Below, one piece after another: positions 8,923 to 17,124 of a stretch of DNA of 64,000 bases (position 1 is the stretch's first letter; every line of letters begins with the position of its first letter). Below the pieces are notes generated by a model. The model searched no databases. It was not told where the DNA came from and saw only the letters and a program-made list of their open reading frames with translations. Position numbers and translations under genes: made by a program. Origin of the DNA: an uncultured Bacteroides sp. (GTDB lineage: Bacteria > Bacteroidota > Bacteroidia > Bacteroidales > Bacteroidaceae); the NCBI RefSeq assembly GCF_963676325.1, contig NZ_OY781098.1:20136-84135 (forward strand), in the 5' to 3' direction.

Positions 8923-11343
8923 ATGAAAACATTAAAAATCTTACGTTTTGCAATTTTGTGCACAGCATTTATATTCATTAACCTGACCGCTCTTCATGGA
9001 CAAACAAAAAGCAACGATTCCACTTTAGGATATGCCGAAGCCTCTTATTCCACTCTTCCTGATAACGAATTCATGAAAAACTGGCTGCTCCTTGGTCCGG
9101 TTAATATAAATGAAACCAAGGCTAAACTGGATGATATCAAACAAAAAGAGTTTTTTGATAAAGATGTATTAACCAGTGTTATTGTTCAACCAAACAAAGC
9201 TCTTGCTAAAGTAAAGATTGATAATTCAGAATATACCTGGAAAACATTTAAAGGCGAAGAAAAGAGTATTGACTTTATCAAGCAATTTGGTCAGTTAAAC
9301 TATTCAATTGTTTATGCCCTGGCTGAAATTAAAATGAAAGCTCCTGCAAAAATAATAGTGGGCATAGGCAGTGATGACGCCGTTAAACTATTTCTGAACG
9401 GTAAGTTAGTACATCAAAATTGGATTGGCCGGGCATTGAATCCTGATGATGATATTGTAATACTAGACCTGAAAAAGGGAAGCAATCAGATTCTGCTGAA
9501 GATACAGAATATGGAATATGATTGGTCTTTCTGCATGCGGAAACTAGGGAAAGACATCCTAAACGGACTCCTGATAGAATCATCTGGTAAGGGAAATCTT
9601 GATAACGTGAAGACGTTGATAAAAGATGGTGTCGATGTGAATGCTCAGGACAATTCAGGATTAACTGCCTATCAAAATGCCATGATTCGAGGTAGGGATA
9701 AAGTGATGGATTACTTAAAAGAAAATGGAGCAGAAACAGATAAGCCTATGCCTCCTTTCGATAAGCTTGTTGATCAGATATTTAAAAATGTACAAACCGG
9801 AATAACATCCGGAGTCTCTGTCTTGGTGTCTAAGAATGGTAAAATTATATATGAAAGAGGGTTTGGGTATGCTGATATTGGCAACAAAGTACCTGTTACA
9901 CCCGATACAAAGTTCAGAATAGGATCCATTACCAAGCAATTTATTGCAGCATCCATCCTTAAACTTCAGGAGGAAGGCAAACTGAGTGTTCATGATACAC
10001 TATCAAAATTTATCCCAGGCTTTCCCAGAGGAAATGAAGTTACTATCCACCATCTGTTAACTCATACATCGGGTATACATAACTATACTGACAGACCTGT
10101 TTTTATGAAATACGTCACTATGCCAGTTACTTCTGCTCAGCTTATTGATACCATTAAGGCATATCCTTACGATTTTAATCCCGGTGAAAAATGGAACTAT
10201 AGTAATTCAGGTTTTTTTCTTTTGGGACATATTGTGGAAAAGGTTTCGGGAAAGAGTCTGGATCGTTATCTGAAAGATACATTTTTCAAGCCTTTGGGAA
10301 TGAATAGCACCGGCATTTATGAAACAAAGCTACTACTGAACAATGAAGCTTATGGCTATTCATATGAAAAAGGAGATATAATTAAAGCCGTAAATTGGGA
10401 TATGTCATGGGCCGGAGGTGCAGGAGCCATCTATTCAACCACCAAAGATTTGAATACCTGGAACGAAGCTATTTTTAATGGGAAAGTTCTGTCTCCTGAG
10501 AGTCTTAAAGCAGCATTTACTTCTGCAGAGCTTAACAACAAACAAAAAACAAATTATGGTTATGGATGGTCTATTCAAGATTACCGGGGTAATAAGTTTA
10601 TTGGTCACGGAGGTGGACTCCACGGTTTTTTGTCCTATCTGGAACGTCAACCAGAGAAAAATATCACAGTTGTTGTTCTCTGCAATTCCACACCAGCTCC
10701 CGATGGCATTAATCCAAGCGCTAATGCATCTTTAATCACCGAGTACCTTCTATGGCCTGAGATGACGAAGCAATCTAGTTTTACCTCTGATATTTCTGTG
10801 GATGAAAAAATACTTAAAAAATATGTTGGCCGGTATCATTACGGACAAGGTGCGGTGCTGACAGTCACACTTGAAGGCAATCAACTGTATGCACAAATGA
10901 CAGGACAGTCTAAATATCCAATATTCCCTTCATCTAATGATGAATTTAACTGGAAAGTTGTTGAAGCCAGTGTGAAATTTGTAATGGACGAAAAGGGAAA
11001 TGTAACCAACGCGATCCATCATCAGGGCGGACAGCAAATTGAAGCAAAGAAGTTAAAAGATGAAATGCCTGTTGCAGTTAACCCTTCCGTGTTCGATAAA
11101 TATGTTGGCAAATATGATTTAGGGAATAGTAAGGCTATAGTTATCTCAAAAGATGACGATAAACTTTTTATGCAAGTACCTAATCTTCCCCTATATCAGC
11201 TCTTACCTGCATCCGAAACAGAATATTTTGCAAGAGAAATAAATATACGGCTTACATTTAAGAGTAATTCTGAGGGTAAAACCGATTTATTAATAATCAA
11301 TACGGATGGAGTTGAGCAATCGGCAAAAAGAGTAAATGAATAA
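8923..11343 (+). CDS. Exported serine hydrolase of the beta-lactamase/class C family, multidomain
   Basis: An 806-residue protein with a cleavable signal peptide (residues 1-26, ending ALHGQ). Residues about 50-205 form a beta-sandwich (GSDDAVKLFLNG) like PA14 or sugar-binding modules. Residues about 212-272 look like two ankyrin-type repeats (KGNLDNVKTLIKDGVDVNAQD). Residues about 280-620 are a penicillin-binding/class C hydrolase: SxxK at 335-338, YSN at 426-428 and HGG at 562-564, so the catalytic residues are intact. Two short beta-rich C-terminal modules follow, of the kind often seen in this family (DUF3471-like). The substrate may be a peptide, ester or D-amino-acid compound; real beta-lactamase activity cannot be claimed. 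Confidence 0.88.
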   Translation: MKTLKILRFAILCTAFIFINLTALHGQTKSNDSTLGYAEASYSTLPDNEFMKNWLLLGPVNINETKAKLDDIKQKEFFDKDVLTSVIVQPNKALAKVKIDNSEYTWKTFKGEEKSIDFIKQFGQLNYSIVYALAEIKMKAPAKIIVGIGSDDAVKLFLNGKLVHQNWIGRALNPDDDIVILDLKKGSNQILLKIQNMEYDWSFCMRKLGKDILNGLLIESSGKGNLDNVKTLIKDGVDVNAQDNSGLTAYQNAMIRGRDKVMDYLKENGAETDKPMPPFDKLVDQIFKNVQTGITSGVSVLVSKNGKIIYERGFGYADIGNKVPVTPDTKFRIGSITKQFIAASILKLQEEGKLSVHDTLSKFIPGFPRGNEVTIHHLLTHTSGIHNYTDRPVFMKYVTMPVTSAQLIDTIKAYPYDFNPGEKWNYSNSGFFLLGHIVEKVSGKSLDRYLKDTFFKPLGMNSTGIYETKLLLNNEAYGYSYEKGDIIKAVNWDMSWAGGAGAIYSTTKDLNTWNEAIFNGKVLSPESLKAAFTSAELNNKQKTNYGYGWSIQDYRGNKFIGHGGGLHGFLSYLERQPEKNITVVVLCNSTPAPDGINPSANASLITEYLLWPEMTKQSSFTSDISVDEKILKKYVGRYHYGQGAVLTVTLEGNQLYAQMTGQSKYPIFPSSNDEFNWKVVEASVKFVMDEKGNVTNAIHHQGGQQIEAKKLKDEMPVAVNPSVFDKYVGKYDLGNSKAIVISKDDDKLFMQVPNLPLYQLLPASETEYFAREINIRLTFKSNSEGKTDLLIINTDGVEQSAKRVNE

Positions 11344-11492
11344 GTAATAGATGTAGTGAGCACAATTGTTTATATACATTTATCCAGGTAAATTAATGAC
11401 TTAATATAACTTTTTTTAGCTGATTAACTCATTAATATTCTGACTTCTATAAATCTTTCTAAACATAGATTTGTTATAAACAAAGGAGTTAT

Positions 11493-11990
11493 ATGTTTAA
11501 AATTAAAAGTAACAATTTAAAATCTAAAAGGATGGAAGCAAGCAAAATAAAGAAAGTATTGATAGCCATTGATTATGATAAGACTGCTGAAATTGTAGCT
11601 GAAGCAGGCTATGCAATGGCAAAAGCAATGAATGCTGAAATAACATTATTGCATGTATTATATGAACGACCAAATTATTATATTGAGAGTCCTGCTGTTT
11701 ACGAATACCAAATTGGATATATTGAAAATTTGAAAGTATCATTGCAGAATTTTCTGAATGAAACAAAAAAGCATCTTGGTGATGTATCGATTGACACAAT
11801 GATAAAGGATGGTGAGATTGCCGAAACAATTCTCTATACAGCAAAAGAGATAGGGGCCGATATTATAGTTATTGGTGCTCATAGCAGGAACTGGTTTGAT
11901 AATATCATTATGGGAAATGATGCGAAGGCAATATTAAAGAGAACAACGATTCCTCTTTTCATTGTACCAATTGTAACAGACAAAAAATAG
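11493..11990 (+). CDS. Universal stress protein (UspA family)
   Basis: A 165-residue cytoplasmic protein with one Usp domain: KVLIAIDYDKTA at the N-terminus and DIIVIGAHSRNWFDNIIMGNDA near the C-terminus. The latter is a loose version of the ATP-binding GxxG-x9-G(S/T) pattern. The start at 11493 is preferred because AAAGGAG lies just upstream; an alternative ATG at 11532 has its purine run too close. Its role is usually survival under stress. It appears to be monocistronic. Confidence 0.88.
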   Translation: MFKIKSNNLKSKRMEASKIKKVLIAIDYDKTAEIVAEAGYAMAKAMNAEITLLHVLYERPNYYIESPAVYEYQIGYIENLKVSLQNFLNETKKHLGDVSIDTMIKDGEIAETILYTAKEIGADIIVIGAHSRNWFDNIIMGNDAKAILKRTTIPLFIVPIVTDKK

Positions 11991-12052
11991 CCATTATTTA
12001 TAAATATACTTGGCAATTCATTTTTCAGTTAGTCACTTAAATTTTTAGTGAA

Positions 12053-12477
12053 ATGGTAAAGAAAAAAGTTTTCGTCAGCTACGATCATGACAATGACCGT
12101 GAGTACAGGCATTTGCTTGAAGAATGGAATACAAATCCTGATTTTGAATTTTGTTTTAATAATCAATCACCAAATGAGATAAAGAAAGAAGATATACCAC
12201 GAGTAAAAGATGCTTTAATCGATAAAATCAATCAAGCATCGTATGCGTTTGTTATTATAGGAAAGAAGCTAATAAAGAGAATAAACATCACGAAGAAATA
12301 GGTTATAAGAATTGGCAGAATTTTGAAGTAGCTAAAAGCAAAGCAGGCAAGAAAAAGCTGGTATGCGTAAAACTGGATAAGAAGTTTGAATCTCCTGATG
12401 AATTAGCCGATTGTGGAGCCAAATGTGTAATGACCTTTACACAGGAAGCTATTTTGAAAGCTTTAAAAGATGCTTGA
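12053..12477 (+). pseudogene. TIR-like domain protein (MTH538/ThsB type), frameshifted
   Basis: The first reading frame gives 82 residues (to 12301) starting KKKVFVSYDHDND and reaching ASYAFVIIGKK. The sequence then continues in another frame with KEANKENKHHEEIGYKNWQNFEVA up to a stop at 12475. Adding one A in the A-run at 12262-12264 would restore a 141-residue protein of the TIR-like DUF1863 family. That family includes the ThsB sensor of Thoeris anti-phage systems. No ThsA-like partner is seen nearby. The break may be a true inactivating deletion, a reversible slippage or a sequencing error. No slippery heptamer for programmed frameshifting is present. Confidence 0.8.
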
Positions 12478-12513
12478 TCTAAATAAAATGCAATCATAGA
12501 AATTCTGCCAATT

Positions 12514-12942
12514 ACTCTAGCACTCTACCACTATCTATAAATGAATAAAATACTACCGCTAGAATGCTAGAGTATTTTCGCAAAATAAAGGTTCTTTGTC
12601 ACTTTTGGTAGAAGATATTATATTGAATCTGTTAATGGCGTTTTGCAGGCTTTTTATCAGAGTTAATAAATGACTTATCAAAAAGCATGTAAAATCTTTA
12701 TTGGATAAGCATTTGAGACAGTTTGCTTCCACCAAAACCTCCCAACAGAATCAATTTCCACAAATTGATCTAGCAATCTAGCACCACCCAAATAACAAAC
12801 TGACTATTACCACATTACCCCCGCTAGATCAAATCATTTTGATCTAGCACCTCTATTCTATTTATACACAGCAGCTTAAAGGCCTACTGCCAGATCGCTA
12901 GATCAATTTCGCAAAATTAAAATTTATGTAGTGATTTTGTAG
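12514..12942. repeat. Degenerate ~100-bp repeat units
   Basis: Two clear units, 12514-12611 and 12839-12942. Each runs TCTAGCAC, then a CTAT/TATA stretch, then CTACnGCnAGA, then TTTCGCAAAAT about 75 bp in, and ends TTTTGGTAG or TTTTGTAG. A third, shorter copy (about 12766-12830) has the TCTAGCAC start and a CCCGCTAGATCAAAT end. Identity is moderate and only visible in blocks. Confidence 0.6.
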
Positions 12943-13042
12943 GCTATAAAATTCTATTCTGGCTTTTCGAAATGATGCGGCGGGAGGTTGGTCAAACTCC
13001 CGAATGATTTTTTATATTTCAGGCGGGTAGTTGATGCGATGT

Positions 13043-13114
13043 TGTACAAAACAAATCTTTCTTCTGTACAAAAGAATTAATTGTTTTGTACAGAAGAATG
13101 CAATCTTTTGTACA
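13043..13114. repeat. Four TGTACA sites at exact 22-bp spacing
   Basis: TGTACA begins at 13043, 13065, 13087 and 13109. The intervals share the pattern AAAAGAATnnAATCTTT, so each pair of sites is also part of a longer palindrome; the best is 13087-13114, 28 bp with a few mismatches. Confidence 0.85.
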
Positions 13115-13206
13115 AGGATTCATAAACTAGTCTAGTACTTTTTAAAAAAGCAAACCAGAGTTTTGCTAAACTCCCCTCGCCTTTTCATAAATTCCCGCAA
13201 AGGAAA

Positions 13207-13500
13207 TTATTCTCCTCTTACAGCCTTAATCTTATGTTCCATCTGATCTTTTTTACCAGGCTTATTATCAAACGTTGCAGTACAATATATACGTTCGGCA
13301 TCCTGCTCTAAGATAGCGTTTGCTTTAGATATAACTGCAAGACATTCATCCATAGTATCACACTCTACAATAGTTCCCATCGGAGTCAGCTGACTTTTGC
13401 AGGGCAAAGAGTCTATCATCTCTACTACTTTCTTAACGTATTGGCTCACATGTTCCCCTTTATCAATTGGGAAGATGGCAAATTCCATAATTACAGACAT
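13207..13500 (-). CDS. MTH1187/YkoF-type thiamine-binding protein (UPF0045)
   Basis: A 97-residue protein of the UPF0045 family, small ferredoxin-like proteins, some of which bind thiamine or its precursors. Diagnostic elements are MEFAIFPIDKGEHVSQYV near the start, LTPMGTIVECDTMDE in the middle and the final KIKAVRGE. Translation may begin at the second Met (codon 5, MEFAIF), which is where family members usually start. No thiamine biosynthesis gene is adjacent, so the ligand is inferred only from the family. Confidence 0.85.
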   Translation of the reverse strand: MSVIMEFAIFPIDKGEHVSQYVKKVVEMIDSLPCKSQLTPMGTIVECDTMDECLAVISKANAILEQDAERIYCTATFDNKPGKKDQMEHKIKAVRGE

Positions 13501-13625
13501 AGCTTTTAGTTTTTTGAATTGATTATTTGTGTGTGTAAATATCGTAATAAATCACTGACTAACCTATAAACACTATTTGTTTTCTTGTTAGAAAAGTAGT
13601 TTGGAGATAGCTATGATCGTAATAT

Positions 13626-13659
13626 AAAAAAATGAGGAAGACTTTCGCAAGCCCTCCTC
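13626..13659 (-). terminator. Terminator of the peroxiredoxin gene
   Basis: On the minus strand an 11-bp stem (GAGGAGGGCTT/AAGTCTTCCTC, including two G-T pairs) closes a GCGA tetraloop and is followed by seven T. It lies 58 bp after the peroxiredoxin stop. Confidence 0.8.
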
Positions 13660-13716
13660 TATAACCCAATCATTGTAACAATTAATCAAACTACATCTCT
13701 TATCTATTCTTATCTT

Positions 13717-14349
13717 TTAATGGTTGCTTAAATAATCAGCAACACCTTCTCCTGTTGCTTTCATTGCATCTTTTCCTTTGCTCCAGTTTGCCGGACAAAC
13801 TTCACCGCATTCTTCAAAATGCTGCAAAGCATCTACCATTCTTAAAGCTTCGTCAACACTTCTTCCCAGAGGAAGGTCGTTGATCACGCAGTGTCTTACC
13901 ACTCTGTTCTTATCAATAAGGAACAATCCGCGATAAGCTACAGGTGCGCCTTCACATACCCAGTTGCCATTTTCATCGGGAGCATAAGCGCCGGCTAAAA
14001 CGCCAAAGCTTTCGGCTATAGATTTTGAAAAGTCAGCAACCAGAGGATACTTCACACCCTGAATACCGCCATCTTTTTTAGGTGTATTAAGCCATGCAAG
14101 GTGAGAAAATTGTGAATCGACTGAACAGCCAACTACTGCTACGTTTCTTTTTTCAAATTCTTCAAGCTTTTCCTGAAATGCATGTAGCTCTGTAGGACAT
14201 ACAAATGTAAAGTCCATTGGGTAGAAGAAAAAGAGTATGTACTTACTGCCTTCATATTGAGTCAGTGAAAAGTTATCTACTATTTTATTTCCGTTAACTA
14301 CTGCTGATGCAGAAAATTTAGGTGCTTTCTTTCCTATTAATGATCTCAT
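13717..14349 (-). CDS. Typical 2-Cys peroxiredoxin (AhpC/Prx family)
   Basis: A 210-residue cytoplasmic thiol peroxidase that reduces hydrogen peroxide and alkyl peroxides. The peroxidatic Cys51 is in DFTFVCPTELHAF and the resolving Cys185 is in CGEVCPANW near the C-terminus, which defines the typical 2-Cys class. No AhpF reductase gene is adjacent, so electrons probably come from thioredoxin or an unlinked reductase. A TAnnTTTG element at 14391-14398 and a terminator at 13626 make it a single-gene unit. Confidence 0.95.
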   Translation of the reverse strand: MRSLIGKKAPKFSASAVVNGNKIVDNFSLTQYEGSKYILFFFYPMDFTFVCPTELHAFQEKLEEFEKRNVAVVGCSVDSQFSHLAWLNTPKKDGGIQGVKYPLVADFSKSIAESFGVLAGAYAPDENGNWVCEGAPVAYRGLFLIDKNRVVRHCVINDLPLGRSVDEALRMVDALQHFEECGEVCPANWSKGKDAMKATGEGVADYLSNH

Positions 14350-14390
14350 AATCTTATATTTTTAAATGTTTGTATTTCCTTCTCTTTCCA

Positions 14391-14398
14391 CAAAGCTA
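14391..14398 (-). promoter_or_regulatory. Promoter -7 element for peroxiredoxin gene
   Basis: TAGCTTTG on the minus strand, 42 bp before the ATG. Confidence 0.6.
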
Positions 14399-14546
14399 TA
14401 AGATATATTCAGGCTTGCCTAATTTTTCCAATTGATAGTTTCTATAGGGATATAGACAAAACCTATTACAAGTACTGCGCGTTGACTATTATGCTCATCT
14501 TCAATACTTATTATGCTAAAACATTTTATTCTTCAAAATTGTTTTG

Positions 14547-14554
14547 TAGATTTG
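14547..14554 (+). promoter_or_regulatory. Promoter -7 element for the aldolase gene
   Basis: TAGATTTG, 34 bp before the ATG at 14589. Confidence 0.6.
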
Positions 14555-14588
14555 TTTGATTGTTATTTAAACCTAAACAAATCGTATT

Positions 14589-15245
14589 ATGAAGTTTTTT
14601 ATTGACACAGCAAATTTGGATCAGATCAGGGAAGCCTATGATCTGGGAGTTCTTGATGGAGTGACAACTAATCCTTCACTGATGGCAAAAGAGGGTATTA
14701 AAGGTGTAGAAAACCAGCGAAAGCATTATGTTGAGATCTGCAACATTGTGGATGGAGATGTGAGTGCGGAAGTTATTGCTACCGACTATGAAGGAATGAT
14801 TCACGAAGGAAGAGAGCTGGCCGCTCTTCATCCTCACATAGTTGTGAAGGTTCCTTGCACGGCAGATGGCATTAAGGCCATAAAGCATTTTGCAGGTGTG
14901 GGAATCCGTACGAACTGCACGCTAGTGTTCTCCATAGGACAAGCATTACTTGCTGCCAAAGCTGGTGCCACATACGTTTCTCCCTTCGTAGGCCGACTAG
15001 ATGATATTTGCAGTGACGGCATTGAAGTAGTTCGTAAAATAGTAGAGATGTATACCATTTATGATATTAAAACACAGGTGTTAGCCGCTTCTATCAGGCA
15101 CACACAGCATATTATTCAATGCATTGAAGTTGGAGCAGATGTTGCAACCTGTCCGCTAAGTGCAATCAAAGGTTTACTTAAACACCCATTGACTGATAGC
15201 GGACTGGAACAGTTCCTTGCAGATTATAAGAAAATAAGTGAATAA
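14589..15245 (+). CDS. Fructose-6-phosphate aldolase / small transaldolase
   Basis: A 218-residue class I aldolase of the TalC/FSA subfamily, forming a single TIM barrel. Family landmarks are MKFFIDTANLDQI, GVTTNPSL, the Schiff-base Lys87 in VVKVPCTADG, TLVFSIGQALLAAKAGA and SPFVGRLDD. In Bacteroidota, members of this size are annotated as fructose-6-phosphate aldolase or transaldolase; sequence alone does not separate the two. It would act in the non-oxidative pentose phosphate pathway or dihydroxyacetone metabolism. It is a single-gene unit with its own promoter and a possible terminator at 15282. Confidence 0.9.
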   Translation: MKFFIDTANLDQIREAYDLGVLDGVTTNPSLMAKEGIKGVENQRKHYVEICNIVDGDVSAEVIATDYEGMIHEGRELAALHPHIVVKVPCTADGIKAIKHFAGVGIRTNCTLVFSIGQALLAAKAGATYVSPFVGRLDDICSDGIEVVRKIVEMYTIYDIKTQVLAASIRHTQHIIQCIEVGADVATCPLSAIKGLLKHPLTDSGLEQFLADYKKISE

Positions 15246-15281
15246 GTTTGGTAACTACAAGGAAAAGGAATGCAAAGCGGT

Positions 15282-15317
15282 GGATACTTCCCGATTTATA
15301 GAATAGAGAAAGTATCC
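15282..15317 (+). terminator. Possible terminator after the aldolase gene
   Basis: Arms GGATACTT and AAGTATCC with a 20-nt loop, followed by TTCTTT. The long loop makes this weaker than the other terminators. Confidence 0.5.
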
Positions 15318-15343
15318 TTCTTTGATTGGGGCCTTTGCTTATA

Positions 15344-16876
15344 TTACTTCTTCAACTTAAGTTCGTAAAGATCATTCCTTCTGTCTTTTAAGTTCCTTAC
15401 ACTGCCATAAGTGTGAAGTTCATTCAATAAATTCAGATCCACATCAGACACCAGAATCATTTCGGTGTTTGGTGTGGCTTCGGCACACTTTCCATCAGTG
15501 GGGAATGCAAAATCACAAGGAGTGAATACCCCCGATTGGGCGTACTGTATATCCATATTGTGCACACGTGGCAGGTTTCCTACACTTCCGGCTATAACCA
15601 CAAAGCATTCATTCTCAATAGCCCGGGCCTGAGCACAGATCCGTACGCGGGAATATCCGTTTTGTGTATCGGTAAGGAACGGAACAAAGAGTATCTGCAT
15701 TCCTTGGTCGGCCATGATGCGGGTAAGTTCAGGGTATTCCACATCATAACAAATCAATATCCCTATCTTCGCACAATCGGTATCAAAAGTTTTAATTACT
15801 CTTCCTCCGGAAAGTCCCCAGCTTTTCGTTTCATCGGGCGTAACATGAATTTTTTCGTAAGTATCATAAGTACCATCTCTCCGGCAAAGAAATCCTACAT
15901 TATAGAGGTCGTCGCCACGAAGTTGTGGCATACTTCCAGTAATGATATTGATATTGTAGCTGATGGCAAGGTTTATGAAACGTTTCCGCATCTCATTAGT
16001 ATATTTTGCAAGCTCACGAATGGCCTGAGATTCTCCCAGATGATTGAACTTTGCCATCAATGGCGCATTGAAATACTCGGGGAAAAGTACAAAGTCGCTT
16101 TTATAATCGGAAACCGCATCCACAAAGAATTCCACTTGTTCAAATACATCGTCGATGGTGTTATAGGAGCGCATCTGCCATTGAACCAGCCCTAGTCTGA
16201 TTGTTGTTTTCTGAGGGATAAACTCTTGCGTGGGTGGCTGATAATAAATGTTATCCCATTGCAAAAGACAAGCAAAGTGGCGTGATTCTTCATCATTAGG
16301 CAGGTAATTGGTCATTACCTTACGCACGTGGAAATCATTAGATAACTGGAAGGTAAGCACAGGATCAAAAATCTCCTTTTTGCTCACTTTATGAATATAC
16401 TCTTTGGGGCGTATATCCTCAGCGTACCTATGGTAATTAGGAATCCTACCACCAAACATGATAGCCTTTAGGTTCAGGGTTTCACAAAGTTCCTTGCGGT
16501 AATCATACATTCTCCTAGCTAGTCTGAGGCCACGATATTCAGGATGAATAAAGACCTCTATGCCGTACAAGATGTTTCCTTCCGGATTATGTGTATTGAA
16601 AGTTTCCTGCCCGGTAACAGAAGCATAGGTGTGATCGTTCTTTACCATATCGTAATCTACAATGATAGAGAAAGCACAACCCACTATTTTGTTATCTACA
16701 ACCGCTACAATCTGTCCTTCGGGGAAGATTGTGATTAACTTTTCTATTTGTTCGTGAGACCAGAATATATCGCTTCCATCTGAATAGGTTCTGGTAAATG
16801 ATTGTGATAGTTGGGCATAATCGTCCAGCTGCAGAGAACGGATTTTTACTTTGCTTATTTTATGCATAGGTTCCAT
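15344..16876 (-). CDS. Fused GNAT acetyltransferase and carbon-nitrogen hydrolase
   Basis: A 510-residue two-domain enzyme. Residues about 8-200 are a GNAT N-acetyltransferase domain with the acetyl-CoA loop region EYRGLRLARRMYDYR. Residues about 225-505 are a nitrilase-superfamily amidohydrolase with the Glu-Lys-Cys triad visible in LFPEYFNAP, YEKIHVTPDE and ILICYDVEYPE (Cys376). The fusion is known in Bacteroidota and other phyla; its substrate is not established. Start could be codon 1 or codon 4 (both Met). A TAnnTTTG element at 16907-16914 supports a start here. Confidence 0.9.
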   Translation of the reverse strand: MEPMHKISKVKIRSLQLDDYAQLSQSFTRTYSDGSDIFWSHEQIEKLITIFPEGQIVAVVDNKIVGCAFSIIVDYDMVKNDHTYASVTGQETFNTHNPEGNILYGIEVFIHPEYRGLRLARRMYDYRKELCETLNLKAIMFGGRIPNYHRYAEDIRPKEYIHKVSKKEIFDPVLTFQLSNDFHVRKVMTNYLPNDEESRHFACLLQWDNIYYQPPTQEFIPQKTTIRLGLVQWQMRSYNTIDDVFEQVEFFVDAVSDYKSDFVLFPEYFNAPLMAKFNHLGESQAIRELAKYTNEMRKRFINLAISYNINIITGSMPQLRGDDLYNVGFLCRRDGTYDTYEKIHVTPDETKSWGLSGGRVIKTFDTDCAKIGILICYDVEYPELTRIMADQGMQILFVPFLTDTQNGYSRVRICAQARAIENECFVVIAGSVGNLPRVHNMDIQYAQSGVFTPCDFAFPTDGKCAEATPNTEMILVSDVDLNLLNELHTYGSVRNLKDRRNDLYELKLKK

Positions 16877-16906
16877 AGCTGTTCCAATTTATTGATCTAG
16901 TTATTA

Positions 16907-16914
16907 CAAAGGTA
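16907..16914 (-). promoter_or_regulatory. Promoter -7 element for GNAT/CN-hydrolase gene
   Basis: TACCTTTG on the minus strand, about 30 bp before the ATG. Confidence 0.6.
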
Positions 16915-17068
16915 AAGGAAATATTCCGGAATCTATTCACTAATAAATAAAAATGTAACAGGAATTGACTGACAGCAAGAGCTGAATAAATTCTTGTCTA
17001 TTCAACAATTTATCAATAAAAAGAGTTATTCTCTCAACTTATTATTTAGTAAAAGCCAAAGAAACGAG

Positions 17069-17076
17069 TATATTTG
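17069..17076 (+). promoter_or_regulatory. Promoter -7 element for GH115 gene
   Basis: TATATTTG. It overlaps an in-frame TTG at 17074, which rules that TTG out as the start codon and supports the ATG at 17125. Confidence 0.65.
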
Positions 17077-17124
17077 CTCTCTGTTACTATTTACAGTTTA
17101 TTCAGAATCATATTATTGAGCACT

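Larger units (their letters stand above)
12478..13206. other. Repeat-rich non-coding block
   Basis: About 730 bp without a credible ORF, between the broken TIR-like gene and the thiamine-binding-type gene. It contains degenerate CTAGC-rich repeat units (12514-12942) and an array of TGTACA palindromes (13043-13114), both listed separately. Between them (12950-13040) is GC-richer sequence in which I see no defined structure. Confidence 0.75.

Noticed and set aside
12260..12268. Programmed ribosomal frameshift in the TIR-like gene
   Set aside because: GGAAAGAAG does not form an X-XXY-YYZ slippery heptamer in the reading frame, and no stimulatory hairpin follows.
12303..12497. 64-codon frame antisense to the TIR-like gene
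   Set aside because: Fully opposite the second part of the broken TIR-like gene, whose sense-strand translation is clearly homologous to a known family.
13043..13114. CRISPR array
   Set aside because: The period is only 22 bp, and the intervals between TGTACA sites are similar to one another instead of being unique spacers. No cas gene is nearby.
17074..17124. Longer N-terminus for the GH115 protein using TTG at 17074
   Set aside because: That codon overlaps the -7 promoter element, and the extension would hide the signal peptide.
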